Under the pieces are notes generated by a model, which had not been told where the DNA came from, searched no databases, and was given only the letters and a program-made list of their open reading frames with translations. Shown in pieces: positions 1 through 8,539 of a stretch of 64,000 nucleotides of DNA. This DNA is from JARFQW01 sp963842955 (lineage in GTDB: Bacteria; Pseudomonadota; Gammaproteobacteria; Steroidobacterales; XN24). The DNA lies in assembly GCA_963842955.1 (NCBI GenBank), contig CAWJIJ010000002.1, forward strand, positions 248,001 through 312,000, in the 5' to 3' direction. Every line of letters begins with the position of its first letter. The first letter of the stretch is position 1. Made by a program: the position numbers and the translations under genes.

Positions 1-1
1 T

Positions 2-265
2 CGGGCAGCGATCGTTTCCGCGTGGGGAGAGGCATTCGCGAACCAGGCGGAACCGAGGATGGCGTCAACGGTGCTGACCTTCGCGCCTCCGCTGGGCATC
101 GCCCGCTGGGCCACCACGTTCCGGCGCCCGGCAACGGGAGAGGAAGTGAGCCTTGATGGCGTCCTTGTCGCCGAGTTCGGCAATTCTGGCCAGTGCCGGC
201 TCTTCAGGGAATGGTGGCACACCTCCGATCCGGAGTACGCTGGCGGCGCGGCGCGTTCCGGGTGA
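2..265 (+). CDS. NTF2/SnoaL-like protein, 5' truncated by the window edge
   Basis: The reading frame is open from base 2 to the TGA at 263-265 and gives the last 87 residues of a protein. The region around GVLVAEFGNSGQCRLFREWW is typical of the C-terminal beta strand of small NTF2/SnoaL-like domain proteins, which end in a 'LFREWWH' type motif. The family is a cone-shaped ligand-binding or catalytic fold, and no substrate can be inferred here. The stop overlaps the GTG start of the next gene (GTGA), so the two are probably co-translated. The N-terminus lies outside the window. Confidence 0.7.
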   Translation, partial: RAAIVSAWGEAFANQAEPRMASTVLTFAPPLGIARWATTFRRPATGEEVSLDGVLVAEFGNSGQCRLFREWWHTSDPEYAGGAARSG

Positions 266-663
266 GCGGCACCACGTTCAGCGGCGGCTGTCTCTGCGGG
301 CGAGTCCGGTTCTCCGTGCTGGCACCGACCTTGTGGTGCGCCCACTGCCACTGCACGCTCTGCCGCAAGGCTCATGGCGCCGCATGGGTGACCTGGGTCG
401 GGCTAGCCGATGCACAGGCGGCGATCGACGCCGACGACGAGGCGCTGGCCTGGTATGCATCGACTCCGGAAGCGGAGCGGGGATTCTGCTCGCGGTGTGG
501 CAGCACGCTGTTTTTTCGAAGCTCCCGCTGGCCGGGCGAACTGCATATCACCCGGGCCAGCTTTGACGGAGCCATTGATCGTGAACCGTCTGCCCATGCC
601 TGGTGGGACACCCACGTCGAGTGGGCCGAACCCGGCGACGGCCTGCCGCGAAAACCAGGCTGA
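262..663 (+). CDS. GFA / CENP-V family zinc protein
   Basis: The protein has about 133 residues and carries the GFA-family zinc cysteines: GGCLCGRVRF near the start, CHCTLCRK about 25 residues on, and FCSRCGS in the second half. The family includes glutathione-dependent formaldehyde-activating enzyme, but most members have no proven substrate. The GTG at 262 is chosen because it overlaps the upstream stop and places the first CxC motif close to the N-terminus as in relatives; an upstream ATG at 193 would add unrelated residues. A second GFA protein is encoded at 31030-31542. Confidence 0.85.
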   Translation: MSGTTFSGGCLCGRVRFSVLAPTLWCAHCHCTLCRKAHGAAWVTWVGLADAQAAIDADDEALAWYASTPEAERGFCSRCGSTLFFRSSRWPGELHITRASFDGAIDREPSAHAWWDTHVEWAEPGDGLPRKPG

Positions 664-715
664 CGGCTAAGCCGCTTTACCGGCAATCGATATCGCAGCC
701 GTCTACAGTTCTGGA

Positions 716-1186
716 ATGACCACCTACACGAGCAACCCCAAGGGCGTCACGCTGGCCTGTGCAGAATGCGGTGCGGGCAATCGAATTCCGTGGGAGCGTG
801 TCCACGAGGCCCCCAAGTGCGGCCGCTGCAAAGCGTTCCTGCCGGGCATTGACCGGCCGGTCGTTCTCCCCGACGAAACCACGTTTGACGCCGCATCCGC
901 CACGGGGTCTTTGCCGCTCGTCGTGGATTTCTGGGCCGAATGGTGCGCGCCGTGCCGGATGCTCGCGCCGACGCTTGAAGCCCTTGCGGGTGAGCTCGAG
1001 GGTGAGGTGGTATTTGCGAAAGTGGATACCGAGGCGGTCCCGGGTCCCGGCCGGACTCTCGGCCTGCGCTCGATACCGACCCTGGCGCTCTACCGGCGCG
1101 GTGAACTGCTCGGGCAGCAGGCGGGCGCGCATCCCGCCCAGACTATCCGCCAGTGGCTGCGGGCCGCGGGCGGCCTGGACGGGTGA
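716..1186 (+). CDS. trxC: Thioredoxin 2 (TrxC)
   Basis: This is a cytoplasmic disulfide reductase of 156 residues. The N-terminal zinc ribbon is visible as CAEC (residues 15-18) and CGRC (35-38), the hallmark that separates TrxC from TrxA. The thioredoxin fold follows, with the active site WCAPC at 76-80 and the cis-Pro loop at RSIPT. The usual active site is WCGPC; the Gly-to-Ala change may shift the redox potential, although WCAPC is found in some thioredoxins. The stop overlaps the GTG of the following GNAT gene, suggesting an operon. Confidence 0.92.
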   Translation: MTTYTSNPKGVTLACAECGAGNRIPWERVHEAPKCGRCKAFLPGIDRPVVLPDETTFDAASATGSLPLVVDFWAEWCAPCRMLAPTLEALAGELEGEVVFAKVDTEAVPGPGRTLGLRSIPTLALYRRGELLGQQAGAHPAQTIRQWLRAAGGLDG

Positions 1187-1635
1187 ACGAGCGCTTGAGG
1201 CCGTCCGTCCCCGCCGACCTGTCCGCGGTCTGTGAGCTTCTGCAGCAGGCCGGCCTGCCCACGGAGGATCTGTCCTCCGCTTCCCTTGCGAGTTTCCTGG
1301 TCGCCAGGGCGACAGGCGATGAATCGCTGCTTGCCACCGGGGCGCTGGAGATCCACGAGCACGACGGCCTGCTCCGGTCGATCGCGGTGGCTCCAGGCAG
1401 CCGGCGTGCCGGGCTCGGCGGTCGGATGACGCGGCAGTTGATCGACCAGGCCCAGGCGTCAGGACTGTTCAGCGTCTGGTTGCTGACCACCACGGCCGCC
1501 GATTATTTTCCCGGCTTCGGTTTTCAGAGGCGGGCGCGCGGGGAAGCTCCGCCGGCGATTGCCGGCAGTCCGGAATTCGCGCGCCTGTGTCCGGATTCCG
1601 CTGTCTGCCTTGCGCTGGTGCTGCGCGATGAGTGA
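1183..1635 (+). CDS. GNAT N-acetyltransferase, ArsN2-like
   Basis: This small GNAT protein of about 150 residues has the acetyl-CoA loop at SIAVAPGSRRAGLGGRM. The N-terminal pattern RPSVPADLSAVCELLQQAGL followed by PTEDL resembles the ArsN2 group linked to arsenic resistance. No other ars gene is close by, so the substrate is unproven. The GTG at 1183 overlaps the trxC stop and is preferred to the ATG at 1153, which lies inside trxC. The 3' end overlaps the next ATG by 8 bases. Confidence 0.75.
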   Translation: MNERLRPSVPADLSAVCELLQQAGLPTEDLSSASLASFLVARATGDESLLATGALEIHEHDGLLRSIAVAPGSRRAGLGGRMTRQLIDQAQASGLFSVWLLTTTAADYFPGFGFQRRARGEAPPAIAGSPEFARLCPDSAVCLALVLRDE

Positions 1636-1996
1636 GCGTGACCCCCGGCCGGTCTTTCAGCCGGGCGGGAACATTGCGGTCAAGGTGCCTGTACACGAGT
1701 TCGCGGCACTGGTGGCGTTCTATGGCGACGTTCTCGGCTTCGAACCCATTGATGTCCCGGGGCCGGGCCTGGCCTACCGGTTCGGGGACAAGACACTGTG
1801 GATTGATCCGGTCAACCACCTGAGCCAGGCAGAGATCTGGCTGGACGTGCGCTGCGACGATCCGGAGCGGGCGGCAGGATGGCTCGAACAGGCGGGCATT
1901 CGCCGTTGCGACGATATCGAAGCCTTGCCCGGCGACCTGCAGGGATTCTGGATCATGGCGCCGGGCAATCTCGTCCACCTCGTGTATGGCGACTGA
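1628..1996 (+). CDS. VOC (glyoxalase/bleomycin-resistance) family protein
   Basis: This is a single-domain VOC-fold protein of 122 residues. The typical betaalphabetabetabeta modules are visible as NIAVKVPVHEFAALVAFYGDVLGFE, written here as two pieces (NIAVKVPVHEF then AFYGDVLGFE), with the end GFWIMAPGNLVHLVYGD. The usual C-terminal Glu ligand is not obvious, because the final segment reads NLVHLVYG, so catalytic glyoxalase activity is doubtful. The ATG at 1628 overlaps the preceding GNAT gene, consistent with a trxC-GNAT-VOC operon. Confidence 0.8.
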   Translation: MSERDPRPVFQPGGNIAVKVPVHEFAALVAFYGDVLGFEPIDVPGPGLAYRFGDKTLWIDPVNHLSQAEIWLDVRCDDPERAAGWLEQAGIRRCDDIEALPGDLQGFWIMAPGNLVHLVYGD

Positions 1997-2080
1997 ACCG
2001 GCCGGCCCCGCTACGGGCCGTGCGCTATCCTCTGGGCTCCAAGGCCCGGACGGAGGCAAACAGGCACAAGGCTCCCGGTC

Positions 2081-2332
2081 ATGATCGACAGGCCCCTGCA
2101 ATTCCTGATCTCACTGCTCGTAGTCGCCGGTGCGGTCTGGCTTATCCCCCGGCGGCGCTGGAGGCGCCATACCCTGCCCTTTCCACTGCGAGCTGCGGCG
2201 GTGTCCGCAATCGTGATCGTCATACTCGTGAGTCTCCTCGCCATGCTCGACGCCACGCGCTTCGCCCGAGTCAACGTTTGCATAGACCTGATCGATGGCC
2301 ACGAATGGTGCAACCATGAACCCGAGCGTTGA
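2081..2332 (+). CDS. Small two-helix membrane protein, unknown function
   Basis: The 83-residue protein has two hydrophobic segments, roughly residues 8-22 (FLISLLVVAGAVWLIP) and 38-56 (AAAVSAIVIVILVSLLAML), separated by a very basic loop (RRRWRRH). It is not recognised as a named family. The gene is co-directional with its neighbours and its end abuts the GST start, which supports a real gene. The start lacks a strong ribosome-binding site. Confidence 0.5.
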   Translation: MIDRPLQFLISLLVVAGAVWLIPRRRWRRHTLPFPLRAAAVSAIVIVILVSLLAMLDATRFARVNVCIDLIDGHEWCNHEPER

Positions 2333-2333
2333 C

Positions 2334-2996
2334 ATGGCCGACCTCACGCTGGTCATGGGCAACCGGAACTATTCTTCCTGGTCTTTGCGCCCGTGGCTGC
2401 TCATGCGCCATGCGGGACTGGAATTCCGTGAGGTCCGCATTGCCCTCGATCAGCCTGGAACACGCGAGAAAATTCTCGACTACTCGCCCTCGGGGCGTGT
2501 CCCGGTACTCCTCCACGGGACGCTCAAGGTCTGGGATTCGCTTGCTATCTGCGAATACGTCAGTGAGGTTCTTTGGGGTGGCCGAGGCTGGCCCCGGGAT
2601 CCCCGTGTCCGTGCGGAAGCCCGGTCGGCGGCCTGCGAAATGCACGCCGGGTTCGCGGGGCTGCGTGAGGAGCTGCCGATGAACTGCCGCGCGCGGGACC
2701 GGCGCGTGACGCTTTCTGAGGAGGCCCGGGCGGATGTGGCTCGGATGTGCGAGATTCTCGAGTCATCCCGCCGCCGCTACGGACACGATGGGCGCTGGCT
2801 GTTCGGTGACTTCGGCGTGGCCGACGCGATGTTCGCGCCAGTGGCCTTGCGGTTTCTGACCTATGGTGTGGACACGCCGCCGGAGACCCGGGACTGGTGC
2901 CGCCGGATCGCCGAGCACCCGGCGATAACCGAATGGATCAACGCCGCCACGGCGGAGGCAGAGGTACTGGAACGGGAGGAGCGCGGGCGCAGCTGA
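2334..2996 (+). CDS. Glutathione S-transferase family protein
   Basis: The N-terminal thioredoxin-like domain begins LTLVMGNRNYSSWSLRPWL, where the Ser in the SSWS stretch is the expected glutathione-activating residue. The SPSGRVPVL and DSLAICEYV motifs contact glutathione. The C-terminal helical domain includes FGDFGVADAMFAPVALRF, the N-capping box typical of GSTs. The length is about 220 residues. The ATG at 2334 puts the first beta strand at the N-terminus; an ATG at 2295 would add 13 unrelated residues. It likely acts in cytoplasmic detoxification, with substrate unknown. Confidence 0.88.
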   Translation: MADLTLVMGNRNYSSWSLRPWLLMRHAGLEFREVRIALDQPGTREKILDYSPSGRVPVLLHGTLKVWDSLAICEYVSEVLWGGRGWPRDPRVRAEARSAACEMHAGFAGLREELPMNCRARDRRVTLSEEARADVARMCEILESSRRRYGHDGRWLFGDFGVADAMFAPVALRFLTYGVDTPPETRDWCRRIAEHPAITEWINAATAEAEVLEREERGRS

Positions 2997-3030
2997 CCCA
3001 GCTGTCGGTCTCGCTCGGGGGAGCTTGGCG

Positions 3031-3210
3031 ATGAGGTTCGAAGTCGGATTTTTTTCGGTGCTGGTCCTGATCGCCCAGATCTGGGCGGCCGTGAACGTTC
3101 TCCAGAGCGAAGCCAGCACCGGAGCCAAGGTGGGCTGGATTGCGCTGGTGCTGCTCGTACCAGTGGTTGGCTTCGTGATCTGGCTCCTTGCGGGGCCACG
3201 AAGTCGATGA
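3031..3210 (+). CDS. Small PLDc_N-like membrane protein
   Basis: This protein of about 59 residues has two transmembrane helices, VGFFSVLVLIAQIWAAVNVL and VGWIALVLLVPVVGFVIWLL, and ends in the short basic tail AGPRSR. The pattern, a helix, a short polar loop and a helix with PVVGFVIWLL, resembles the PLDc_N (phospholipase D nuclease N-terminal) family of tiny membrane proteins. A GGGGGAG ribosome-binding site precedes the ATG at 3031. The stop overlaps the start of the DUF389 gene (ATGA), so the two are likely coupled. Confidence 0.7.
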   Translation: MRFEVGFFSVLVLIAQIWAAVNVLQSEASTGAKVGWIALVLLVPVVGFVIWLLAGPRSR

Positions 3211-4204
3211 AGCTCATCGAAGTCGTGGCCGAAGAGGGCCACACCGATACGGTTCTCGGAATCGCCGAGCAACAGGGGGCCGTCGACTGCTGGGTCGGGG
3301 CCTCTCAGGAGGAGGGGCGGGTGTCGGTGCGCATGGTCACCGACTCGGAGTCCACCCAGCCGATCATCGACGCGCTACACACGGTGCTCGCCGCCTCCTC
3401 CCAAGCACGGCTGGTGATCATCAACGTGGAAGCCTCGCTGCCAAGGCCGGAGGCTACCGAGACCCGAGGAAGAGGACGAAGGCCAGCGCGAGGCGAAGAA
3501 GAACGCGGCTTCCCGCGAAGAGCTCTACAACAGCATCGAGAAAAACGCCCACCTGGACGCCGAATTTTCTCCAGCTCGTGTTTCTTTCCACGGTGGTGGC
3601 CGCCGTTGGCCTCCTGGAAGACAACGTTGCCGTGGTAATCGGCGCCATGGTGATTGCGCCGCTGCTGGGACCCAGCCTGGCACAGGCCCTGGGCGTGGCC
3701 CTCGGCGACCGGGACCTGGCCTGGCGGGCACTGATCACCAACCTGGGCGGCATCGCGTTCGCCGTCGCCTTGAGTGCGGCCATCGGCTTTCTGCTCCGGG
3801 GCGACCTGGTCAGCGAGGAGCTGCTGCAGCGAACCGAAGTCGGCCTGGACTCGGTGACGCTGGCGCTGGCGTCCGGGGCCGCCGCCGTGCTGTCCATCAG
3901 CACGGGTTTGCCCAGCGTTCTGGTTGGCGTCATGGTGGCCGTTGCCCTGCTGCCCCCCGCGGCGACCATGGGCATTATGCTGGGCCACGGCAATCTGCAA
4001 CTTGCGTCTGGTGCAGCTCTGCTGCTGGCCGTCAACGTCGTCTGTGTGAACGTTGCCGGGGTCTCGGTGTTCGCGCTCAAGGGCGTGCGCCCCCGAACGT
4101 GGCTGGAACAGAAAAAGGCCCGCCAGTCTGTCGTTCTGAATCTCGTTATCTGGGGCGGATCGTTGCTCGCCCTGATTGGTCTTATCGTCTTCAGGCAGGC
4201 CTGA
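3207..4204 (+). pseudogene. DUF389 / TIGR00341 membrane protein, split by two frameshifts
   Basis: Three frames must be joined to give one normal protein of about 330 residues. Frame 1 (from 3207) gives MKLIEVVAEEGHTDTVLGIA and the cytoplasmic ferredoxin-like domain to about 3455. A second frame (codons from 3466) gives EEEDEGQREAKKNAASREEL and continues to about 3561. The third frame then gives NFLQLVFLSTVVAAVGLLED and all the membrane helices, with the DUF389 signature NVAVVIGAMVIAPLLGP. Both shifts act as one extra base; the second is the G at 3562 (gccGaat). The function of DUF389 proteins is unknown. The two errors within about 110 bases could be consensus errors or true inactivation. 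The TGA overlaps the nrtS ATG. Confidence 0.8.
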
Positions 4205-4431
4205 TGAGTGAATGGCTGGCCACCGCCTGTCGTGCCGACGTCGTTCGCAGGTCACTGCGAGTCGCCCTCGTCGTCGGGACGCTTCTTGTGCTGATCAATC
4301 ATGGCGACCGGATTGCCGCCGGCACGGTGTCCGGCCTGGACTGGCTGAAGATGGGTCTGACCTACCTGGTGCCCTACTCCGTATCGACCTGGGCATCGGT
4401 GAGCGCGGTACGCGCCGCCGGGGGAGGCTGA
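4204..4431 (+). CDS. nrtS: NrtS-type nitrate/nitrite transporter
   Basis: The protein has 75 residues and two membrane helices. The characteristic NrtS pattern is present: VRRSLRVALVVGTLLVLINH, a short loop with GDRIAAG, then LTYLVPYSVSTWASVSAV. Members of this family from cyanobacteria and marine bacteria mediate nitrate/nitrite uptake. The ATG at 4204 overlaps the DUF389 stop, so it is translationally coupled. No nitrate reductase gene is nearby, so the role here is inferred from the family. Confidence 0.8.
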   Translation: MSEWLATACRADVVRRSLRVALVVGTLLVLINHGDRIAAGTVSGLDWLKMGLTYLVPYSVSTWASVSAVRAAGGG

Positions 4432-4434
4432 GCG

Positions 4435-4953
4435 ATGCAGCGTATCCGTGACCAGGTTCGCGCCATACCCGATTTTCCCGAGACCGGCGTGGTGTTCCGG
4501 GACATTTCCCCGTTGTTGCGGAAGCCTGGCGTGCTTCGCCTGGCTGTTCATCAGCTTCTGCACCCGTTTCTTGGCCAGCCGATCACCGCGGTGGCAGGGA
4601 TGGAAGCCCGCGGCTTCATATTCGGGGCGCTCGTGGCATGGGAGCTTTCGGTCGCGTTCGTGCCGCTGCGAAAGCCGGGCAAGCTGCCGCCGGCCACGGA
4701 CCGGGCCGACTATCGGCTGGAGTACGGGTTCGCATCCCTGGAGATGCACCTGGACGCGCTGGACGCCGGCGACCGGGTGCTGATTGTCGATGATGTCCTG
4801 GCTACCGGCGGAACCGCGGCGGCGAGCTGCGAACTGGTCGAGCGCCGCGGGGCGGAGGTGGCAGGTCTGAGCTTTCTGATCGAACTGACCGGCCTGGGTG
4901 GCCGGGCAAGCCTGCCCGGGCGGGAGATCCACTCGGTCCTCGCCTACGACTGA
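4435..4953 (+). CDS. apt: Adenine phosphoribosyltransferase
   Basis: This enzyme converts adenine and PRPP to AMP and pyrophosphate in purine salvage. It has 172 residues, the usual Apt length. Visible features are the N-terminal IRDQVRAIPDFPETGVVFRD (hood region), VAGMEARGFIFG, and the PRPP-binding loop VLIVDDVLATGGT. It begins 3 bases after nrtS and probably ends the operon that starts near 3031. The convergent gene on the other strand follows after only 7 bases. Confidence 0.96.
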   Translation: MQRIRDQVRAIPDFPETGVVFRDISPLLRKPGVLRLAVHQLLHPFLGQPITAVAGMEARGFIFGALVAWELSVAFVPLRKPGKLPPATDRADYRLEYGFASLEMHLDALDAGDRVLIVDDVLATGGTAAASCELVERRGAEVAGLSFLIELTGLGGRASLPGREIHSVLAYD

Positions 4954-4960
4954 GGTCTGT

Positions 4961-6267
4961 TCAGATCGCGCCGGTGTAGGCGTGTTCCCGGATCCAGCGC
5001 GTGGCGAGCCACTTCCGGCCCTGCTCGACGGGCAATCCGGCGTGCAGGCTGGCTGGGTCCAGTTGCCCGTCGGGAAGCACGTTGAAGAAGAACAGGCCCG
5101 TGCCCGGTGACGGGTCGATGGTGAGGCCGGCTTCCGGAAACCGGGTCTGGCCACCAGCGGATACGCTGGAAAGATAGATCATGAATGTCGCCAGGCGCTG
5201 CCCTCCCCGGGACAAGGGAACGTCTCTTCCGGGGACCCGGGGATCGAAATAGTCGTAGTGGGGCCGATACTCGTCTCCGGCTCCGTAGTGGAGGACCGCT
5301 ATGGGTTCCCCGTTCTCCACGGGCAAGTGCGTCAGGTCCGCGATTCGTCGCTCGATGCTGGCCACCACCACGTCCTTGAGGCCGGCGGTCAGCCGCGTGA
5401 CTCCGCTGCGCCGACCGCTCGCGGAGGCATTCTCTCCCGAGCCGCGCTGGATCACCTGGGAAGGCCTGAGCAGCGGCGCCGCGAGGCGAATCAGGTGAGA
5501 ACGTTCCCAAAGGCTCAGCATGTTGTGAAAACGAAAGACCCGCGGCTGCCAGCTCGCGGTCTCGATCGATGGTCCCGGGAGCGGCCGGTCCATGTCATTG
5601 TCCGGCGCGGACAGCCGGTCCAGGTCCGGCGGGGAAGCCGGCTCGGCGCAGGCGAGGTCATCTGCTCCGGATGCGGCTTCGGGACAGCCCCGGCGGGCGG
5701 ATTCCTCGTAGCACCAGCGGGCCGCGCACGGGTCAGCCGGCAGGGTATGGCCCCGCTCCAGCCGTTGTCCCAGTGCCAGCAGTCCCGCCGGATCACCGGA
5801 GCGGGCGGCAATTACCGTGAGCGCCGTGGCGGCCGCCGGGTCTCGTGGTCCGCCGAGTCCCAGTTCCAGGCAGTAGGCCAGGTGCAGCTGCGCCTGGGAG
5901 TGATCGACGGCCGCAGCGAAGTCCTGGCGGGCCGCCGCGAGGTCGACCGGAGTGCCGACCCCTGACGCCCGCAACTCCCCGCGCCGGTAGACGGCTTCCT
6001 GGTAGCCCTGCCGCGCGGCCTCGTCGAAACACGCATACGCGGCGCAGGGTCGGCGCCCTGGCCGCGGAGAGCGAGATAGCCGAGCGCGGACCAGGATGGT
6101 GCATGGCCCTGCTCTGCGGCCCGTTCGAACTGGACACGCGCGCCCTGTGGATCCGGCTGGCCGCCGTCGCCGTTGAGCAGCCACACGCCAAGGTTGTAGC
6201 AGGCCCCCGGGCGGCCCGCCTCGGCGTCCTTGCGGAGCGTGTCGATATTGGGGGGTGTCTGGTTCAT
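4961..6267 (-). pseudogene. Sel1-repeat protein with prolyl-4-hydroxylase-type 2OG-Fe(II) oxygenase domain, one frameshift
   Basis: The true start is the ATG at 6267 (MNQTPPNIDTLRKDAEAG), giving Sel1-like repeats (GACYNLGVWLLNGDG, APSWSALGYLALRGQGA). At the G run 6047-6049 the frame shifts; one more G would join it to CAAYACFDEAARQGY and the remaining Sel1 repeats. The C-terminal third is a P4H-alpha type dioxygenase: HYDYFDP supplies the HxD iron ligands, and SLHAGLPVEQGRKWLATRW supplies the distal His and the Lys for 2-oxoglutarate. The likely role is hydroxylation of a protein substrate. All catalytic residues are intact, so the single indel is probably a consensus error rather than decay. 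Confidence 0.78.
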
Positions 6268-6360
6268 CGGTTCGGCCTTCCGTGCTCAGCATACACCAGG
6301 CCGGTCACCTACAATCGTTCCTGGTCCAAGGAGAACCCCCCGGTGCAAGGAGAACCATCG

Positions 6361-6729
6361 ATGCCTACCCTGGTCGCCCAACCCGCTATCGTGGAGGCGG
6401 TGGGTACGCCGCCGAAACAGATCGCTGAGTTCGCCGGTCGGGTTCGCACCGGGCACGAGTCCGTCAGCGTGGCCCGGATGCGCTCGCCCGAAGGGTGGTC
6501 CGAACCGGGCCAGCGCCCTGACTTCGAGGAAATCACGGTAGTGACGAAGGGCATGCTCCGGGTCGAGCACAGTGACGGCGTGATGGATGTGCATGCCGGT
6601 CAGGCGGTCATCACCGCGGCCGGCGAGTGGGTGCGCTATTCGACCCCCATGGCCGGTGGCGCGGAATACGTTGCCGTGTGCGTGCCGGCCTTTTCCCCCG
6701 CTACCGTGCACCGGGACGCGGAGACGTGA
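6361..6729 (+). CDS. Cupin domain protein
   Basis: The protein has 122 residues with a single cupin barrel: GWSEPGQRPDFEEITVVTKG is cupin motif 1 in outline, and MDVHAGQAVITAAGEWVRYS is motif 2. Classical metal-binding His residues are largely absent from motif 1 (EPGQRPDFEE), so it may be a non-catalytic or differently liganded cupin. A clear AAGGAG ribosome-binding site precedes the ATG at 6361, and the same octamer occurs about 25 bases further upstream. The next gene follows after 7 bases. Confidence 0.8.
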   Translation: MPTLVAQPAIVEAVGTPPKQIAEFAGRVRTGHESVSVARMRSPEGWSEPGQRPDFEEITVVTKGMLRVEHSDGVMDVHAGQAVITAAGEWVRYSTPMAGGAEYVAVCVPAFSPATVHRDAET

Positions 6730-6736
6730 GAACGGC

Positions 6737-7219
6737 ATGCGCGTCGGTCTGATCGCCGATACCCACGGTTTGCTTCGACCGGAGGCCGTGACGGCGCTGG
6801 CGGGTTCCGACTGCATTGTGCATGCGGGCGACATCGGCAAGCCCGAAGTCATCGCAGGCCTGAGCCGGGTTGCCCCCGTGCATGCTGTCCGCGGCAACGT
6901 GGATCGTGGCGAGACCGTCTGCGAGCTGCCGGAGCGTCTCGAGCTGGAGCTGGCGGGCCGGCGGATTTTGGTTGTGCATGAACGGTCCGCGGCAGGGGCC
7001 ACGCCGGACGTCGACGTGGTCATATTCGGGCACTCCCATCAGCCGGTGGTGGAATGTCAGGGGAACATCCTGTGGGTCAATCCGGGCAGTGCCGGTCCGA
7101 GACGTTTCCGTCTGCCGGTTTCCGTGGGCTGGCTGGAACTGGCCGGCGGCCGGCCCAGGGCTTTCCTCGAGACCCTGACGGTATTGCCGTCGCGCCGCCG
7201 GGCCGCCGGTCATGGATGA
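6737..7219 (+). CDS. YfcE/MJ0936-type metallophosphoesterase
   Basis: This calcineurin-like phosphoesterase of 160 residues has MRVGLIADTHGLLRPEAV (the D-x-H motif), IVHAGDIGK (GD), AVRGNVDRG (the GN[VH]D motif) and VIFGHSHQP (the GHxH motif). These are the ligands for the two-metal centre. The family hydrolyses phosphodiesters and its physiological substrate is unknown. It overlaps the following RidA gene by 8 bases. Confidence 0.9.
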   Translation: MRVGLIADTHGLLRPEAVTALAGSDCIVHAGDIGKPEVIAGLSRVAPVHAVRGNVDRGETVCELPERLELELAGRRILVVHERSAAGATPDVDVVIFGHSHQPVVECQGNILWVNPGSAGPRRFRLPVSVGWLELAGGRPRAFLETLTVLPSRRRAAGHG

Positions 7220-7619
7220 ACGGATGAATCTCGGCTCCGGCGCCCCGTGGGAGGCTCGGGCAGGGTACTGCCGGGTCGTCCGGCGGGGACCCCATGTGTG
7301 GGTGTCCGGCACGGTGGCGCTGACTCCGGACGGCGAGCCCATGAAGAACGCAGGTGCTTACGCCGAGGCTCGCCGCTGCCTTGAGATTATCGATGCGGCC
7401 CTCCACCGCGCCGGCGCGCGGCTCGAGGATGTGGTCCGTACCCGGATGTATGTCACCGATATCAGTGACTGGGAAGACGTGGCCCGCGCGCACGGTGAGG
7501 TGTTCGGCGATATTCGGCCGGCCACGACGCTGTTAGCGATCAGCGCGCTGATCGCAACGGAGTTCACCGTGGAGATCGAGGCTGAAGCCTGGATCGATTC
7601 CACCCGGACCGATCCGTGA
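7212..7619 (+). CDS. RidA (YjgF/YER057c/UK114) family protein
   Basis: The protein has 135 residues. Family features are VVRRGPHVWVSGTVAL (the first strand and the G[TR]VA turn), the central helix AEARRCLEIIDAALHRAGA, RTRMYVTDISDWEDVARAHG, and a C-terminal strand where EFTVEIEAEAW replaces the classical RxxLP-x-E. Canonical RidA uses an Arg (usually near residue 105) to bind the 2-aminoacrylate carboxylate. Here that segment reads IRPATTLLAISALIA, so it may belong to a non-archetypal Rid subfamily rather than be a true enamine deaminase. Confidence 0.85.
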   Translation: MDERMNLGSGAPWEARAGYCRVVRRGPHVWVSGTVALTPDGEPMKNAGAYAEARRCLEIIDAALHRAGARLEDVVRTRMYVTDISDWEDVARAHGEVFGDIRPATTLLAISALIATEFTVEIEAEAWIDSTRTDP

Positions 7620-7683
7620 AGACGGCCGGCCAGCGAATTCCGAGGTTGGCAGCAGGAGATATCCGACACAGCGAGGAGTTGAA

Positions 7684-8004
7684 ATGATTGTGACGACGAC
7701 GCCGGACATCCAGGGCCGCAGCATCACTGCCTACCGGGGCGTGGTCAACGGCGAGGCCATCCTGGGCGCGAACGTGCTCAAGGACATGTTCGCCGGTATT
7801 CGCGACATTGTCGGTGGCCGCTCGGGCGCCTACGAAAAAGAGTTGCGCCGGGCGCGGGAACTTGCGCTGGAGGAACTCGAGGAGGAAGCCCGCAAGCTGG
7901 GTGCCGATGCCGTCGTGGGTGTGGACATCGATTACGAGGTCCTCGGACAGGGCGGCAGCATGATGATGGTCAGTGCCAGCGGCACGGCAGTCAGTCTGGG
8001 ATGA
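7684..8004 (+). CDS. UPF0145 (YbjQ-type) heavy-metal-binding domain protein
   Basis: The 106-residue protein starts MIVTTTPDIQGRSITAYRGV and contains VNGEAILGANVLKDMFAGIR and ARKLGADAVVGVDIDYEVLG, the standard UPF0145/YbjQ pattern. Members form small homo-oligomers with no proven activity. A ribosome-binding site AGCGAGGAG lies just upstream of the ATG. The end overlaps the ATG of the DUF427 gene by 4 bases. Confidence 0.9.
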   Translation: MIVTTTPDIQGRSITAYRGVVNGEAILGANVLKDMFAGIRDIVGGRSGAYEKELRRARELALEELEEEARKLGADAVVGVDIDYEVLGQGGSMMMVSASGTAVSLG

Positions 8005-8510
8005 GGTCGCGCCTGGCTCTGCCTGAACCGGAGGCCGCGGGACCCGGCGAAGAATCCGTGTGGGCCTATCCTCGCCCGCCGGAGCTGGTGAAAGACGCGC
8101 GCCGGGTGGAAGTCCGGTTTGCGGGAGAACTCATCGCCTCCAGCGTGCAGACAGTCCGGCACCTGGAAACAGCCAGCCCGCCGACGTTCTACATCCCGCC
8201 CGGGGACGTGAGGGGAGAGTTTCTCGAAGCCGCCGGCGGATCCAGTTTCTGCGAGTGGAAGGGCCGGGCTGTCTATTTCGACGTAAGGGCCGGTGAGCGC
8301 CGTGCCCGTCAGGCAGCCTGGTCCTACCCCCGAGCGGAGCCCCCTTTCGAGGCGCTCTCGGGCTGGGTGGCTTTCTATCCCGGGCGCGTCGACGGCTGTT
8401 TCGTCAACGGCGAGCGGGTTCGGCCCCAACCGGGGCCGTTCTACGGTGGCTGGATCACCAACGAGATCCGCGGCCCGGTAAAGGGCCCGCCCGGCACCGA
8501 GTGGTGGTAA
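8001..8510 (+). CDS. DUF427 domain protein
   Basis: This 169-residue protein has the DUF427 pattern: ARRVEVRFAGELIASSVQTV, then TFYIPPGDVR, FCEWKGRAVYFDV, and ESLSGW-like EALSGWVAFYPGRVD with a C-terminal GGWITNEIRGPVKG. The domain is a small beta fold widespread in bacteria with no assigned reaction. The ATGA overlap with the UPF0145 gene suggests co-expression. Confidence 0.85.
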   Translation: MRSRLALPEPEAAGPGEESVWAYPRPPELVKDARRVEVRFAGELIASSVQTVRHLETASPPTFYIPPGDVRGEFLEAAGGSSFCEWKGRAVYFDVRAGERRARQAAWSYPRAEPPFEALSGWVAFYPGRVDGCFVNGERVRPQPGPFYGGWITNEIRGPVKGPPGTEWW

Positions 8511-8539
8511 GGGCCGGCGCCGGGGTTCCGCCCGGGCTG